The notes beneath the pieces were generated by a model. That model saw only the letters and a program-made list of their open reading frames with translations, had not been told where the DNA came from and made no database searches. Position numbers and translations under genes: made by a program. DNA of 51,709 bases from Bacillota bacterium (GTDB lineage: Bacteria; Bacillota; Clostridia; Lachnospirales; Bianqueaceae): assembly GCA_017620135.1 (NCBI GenBank), contig JAFZQZ010000092.1:1-51709 (forward strand), written 5' to 3'. Of this stretch, positions 50,905-51,709 are shown one piece after another. Each line of letters opens with the position of its first letter. Within the stretch, counting starts at the first letter, position 1.

Positions 50905-51670
50905 TTATGTATTAGGGATCCTGCTCGTCCTGCTGATCGTGCTTCCGCTAAGCGCAAGGGCAGAAAGCGCTGTCTACACCAATCCGGACACAGGCTACAG
51001 TGCCTATATCATCGACGGAGCGGATCTTCTGACTGCGGACGAAGAGAGTAAACTGGTGAAAGACATGAAACCTGTCACCGCTTACGGCAACGTCATGTTC
51101 CTTTCGACGAATGACAACGACCGCGGCTCGTCCAAGGACTACGCGAAAAGCTTCTACCGGCAGTATTTCGGCAGTGACTCCGGCACGATCTTCCTGATCG
51201 ATATGGATAACCGCAATATCTGGATCCACAGTGACGGCAGGATCTACCGGACAGTGACCACTGCCTACGGAAACACGATTACCGATAATGTCTACACCTA
51301 CGCAAGCAAGGGAGATTATTATACCTGCGCGGCAGAAGCCTTCAGACAGGAAGTGAAGATCCTGGACGGCGGACGGATCGCGCAGCCGATGAAATATATC
51401 TGTAACGCACTGATCGCGCTGGTCGCGGGTTCGCTCATCACCTTTTTTGTGATGCAGAGCCAGAGAAGGACGAAAAACCTGAGAGTCAGCAAAGAAAAAG
51501 CGGCAGTCAGCGTCCAGCTTCTCGGACGTCAGCTCCTGGAAAGCCATGTCTATACCCAAAGCTCCGGTGGTTCCGGCGGTGGTGGCGGCTTCTCCGGCGG
51601 AGGCGGCGGAGGAGGTGGCGGTGGTGGCGGCGGAGGCGGTGGAGGCGGCCACAGCTTCTGTTGTCCGTAA
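50888..51670 (+). CDS. TPM-domain exported protein with Gly-rich tail
   Basis: 260 aa. Signal peptide (about 1-26), then a TPM/TLP18.3-Psb32-MOLO1 domain (about 35-160; YIIDGADLLTADEESKL, GTIFLIDMDNRNIWI). One membrane helix lies at about 175-192, and the C-terminus is a long glycine run ending HSFCCP. TPM proteins are often membrane- or envelope-linked, some with phosphatase activity. The start ATG 50888 follows AAGGAG by 7 bases. The tail is low complexity; its Cys pair could be lipidated or bind metal, which is only a guess. Confidence 0.87.
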   Translation: MRLRINYVLGILLVLLIVLPLSARAESAVYTNPDTGYSAYIIDGADLLTADEESKLVKDMKPVTAYGNVMFLSTNDNDRGSSKDYAKSFYRQYFGSDSGTIFLIDMDNRNIWIHSDGRIYRTVTTAYGNTITDNVYTYASKGDYYTCAAEAFRQEVKILDGGRIAQPMKYICNALIALVAGSLITFFVMQSQRRTKNLRVSKEKAAVSVQLLGRQLLESHVYTQSSGGSGGGGGFSGGGGGGGGGGGGGGGGGGHSFCCP

Positions 51671-51701
51671 CGAATCTTGCATGTGAAGAGGGGATGATTC
51701 C

Positions 51702-51709
51702 ATGGGAAA
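51702..51709 (+). CDS. Start of a further gene, cut by the window edge
   Basis: ATG 51702 follows GAGGGG by 8 bases, 32 bases after the TPM stop. Only MGK is visible, so the product cannot be named; it would be the third gene of this operon. Confidence 0.35.

Noticed and set aside
1-51709. CRISPR array, prophage, IS element, rRNA
   Set aside because: No regularly spaced repeats, transposase, integrase, phage structural gene or rRNA sequence found by reading.

Overview
The window looks like chromosomal DNA of an anaerobic Bacillota, most likely class Clostridia (Lachnospiraceae-like; genus not assignable). The grounds are GdpP, bL9 and DnaB in one run, a MecA-type ClpC adaptor, a clostridial 2[4Fe-4S] ferredoxin next to a DUF1858 redox protein, strong AGGAGG ribosome sites, sigma-A promoters with 17-bp spacers, and many ATGA-overlapped operons. 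GC content is about half, judged by eye. I see no prophage, transposase, rRNA or CRISPR.

Layout. 1-4605: structured leader region, an unknown lipoprotein, a TtcA-like tRNA thiolase and a MATE exporter. 4642-5069: tmRNA (minus strand) back to back with the promoter of the next operon. 5110-13142: a long + strand run with a metallophosphoesterase, ArgH, a class I amidotransferase-like hydrolase, DUF951, the c-di-AMP phosphodiesterase GdpP, a PAP2 phosphatase, bL9 and DnaB. 13151-20380: ferredoxin, DUF1858 protein, MecA and an unknown partner, the TsaE-TsaB-RimI block, then a sugar module (ThuA-like, Gfo/Idh/MocA dehydrogenase, GPH symporter). 20417-22821 (minus): a small zinc-ribbon membrane protein, KDG kinase, and a KDPG aldolase gene broken by one missing base. 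22942-29194: a membrane protein, an Hsp70-like ATPase with a C-terminal membrane segment, a UvrD/PcrA-type helicase and an unknown protein. 29211-34277 (minus): a VTC polyphosphate-polymerase operon and a two-component system, with candidate response-regulator boxes in both promoters. 34293-41531: a glycoside-hydrolase-like TIM-barrel protein, tRNA-Gly(CCC), a CNNM/CorC pair, a zinc-ribbon transglutaminase-like protein, a large structured intergenic region, a lipase-like DUF2974 protein and a small antisense ORF. 41598-42676: a WYL regulator with an operator-like inverted repeat at its promoter. 42691-49172 (minus): a seven-gene operon joining a complete ECF transporter (S, fused A-A', T) to four tandem SAM-hydroxide adenosyltransferase (DUF62) paralogs. 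49180-51709: a double zinc-ribbon membrane protein, a TPM-domain protein and the first codons of a further gene.

The most unusual region is the ECF-DUF62 operon. Its two middle paralogs are complete. The first keeps the C-terminal domain but has lost the catalytic motifs. The last keeps the catalytic N-terminal domain but has no C-terminal domain. Other points of interest are the four 11-bp-phased boxes at the polyphosphate operon, the membrane Hsp70/helicase operon, the split KDPG aldolase, and the structured element at 39752-39954. All calls are from reading the sequence; no database search was possible.
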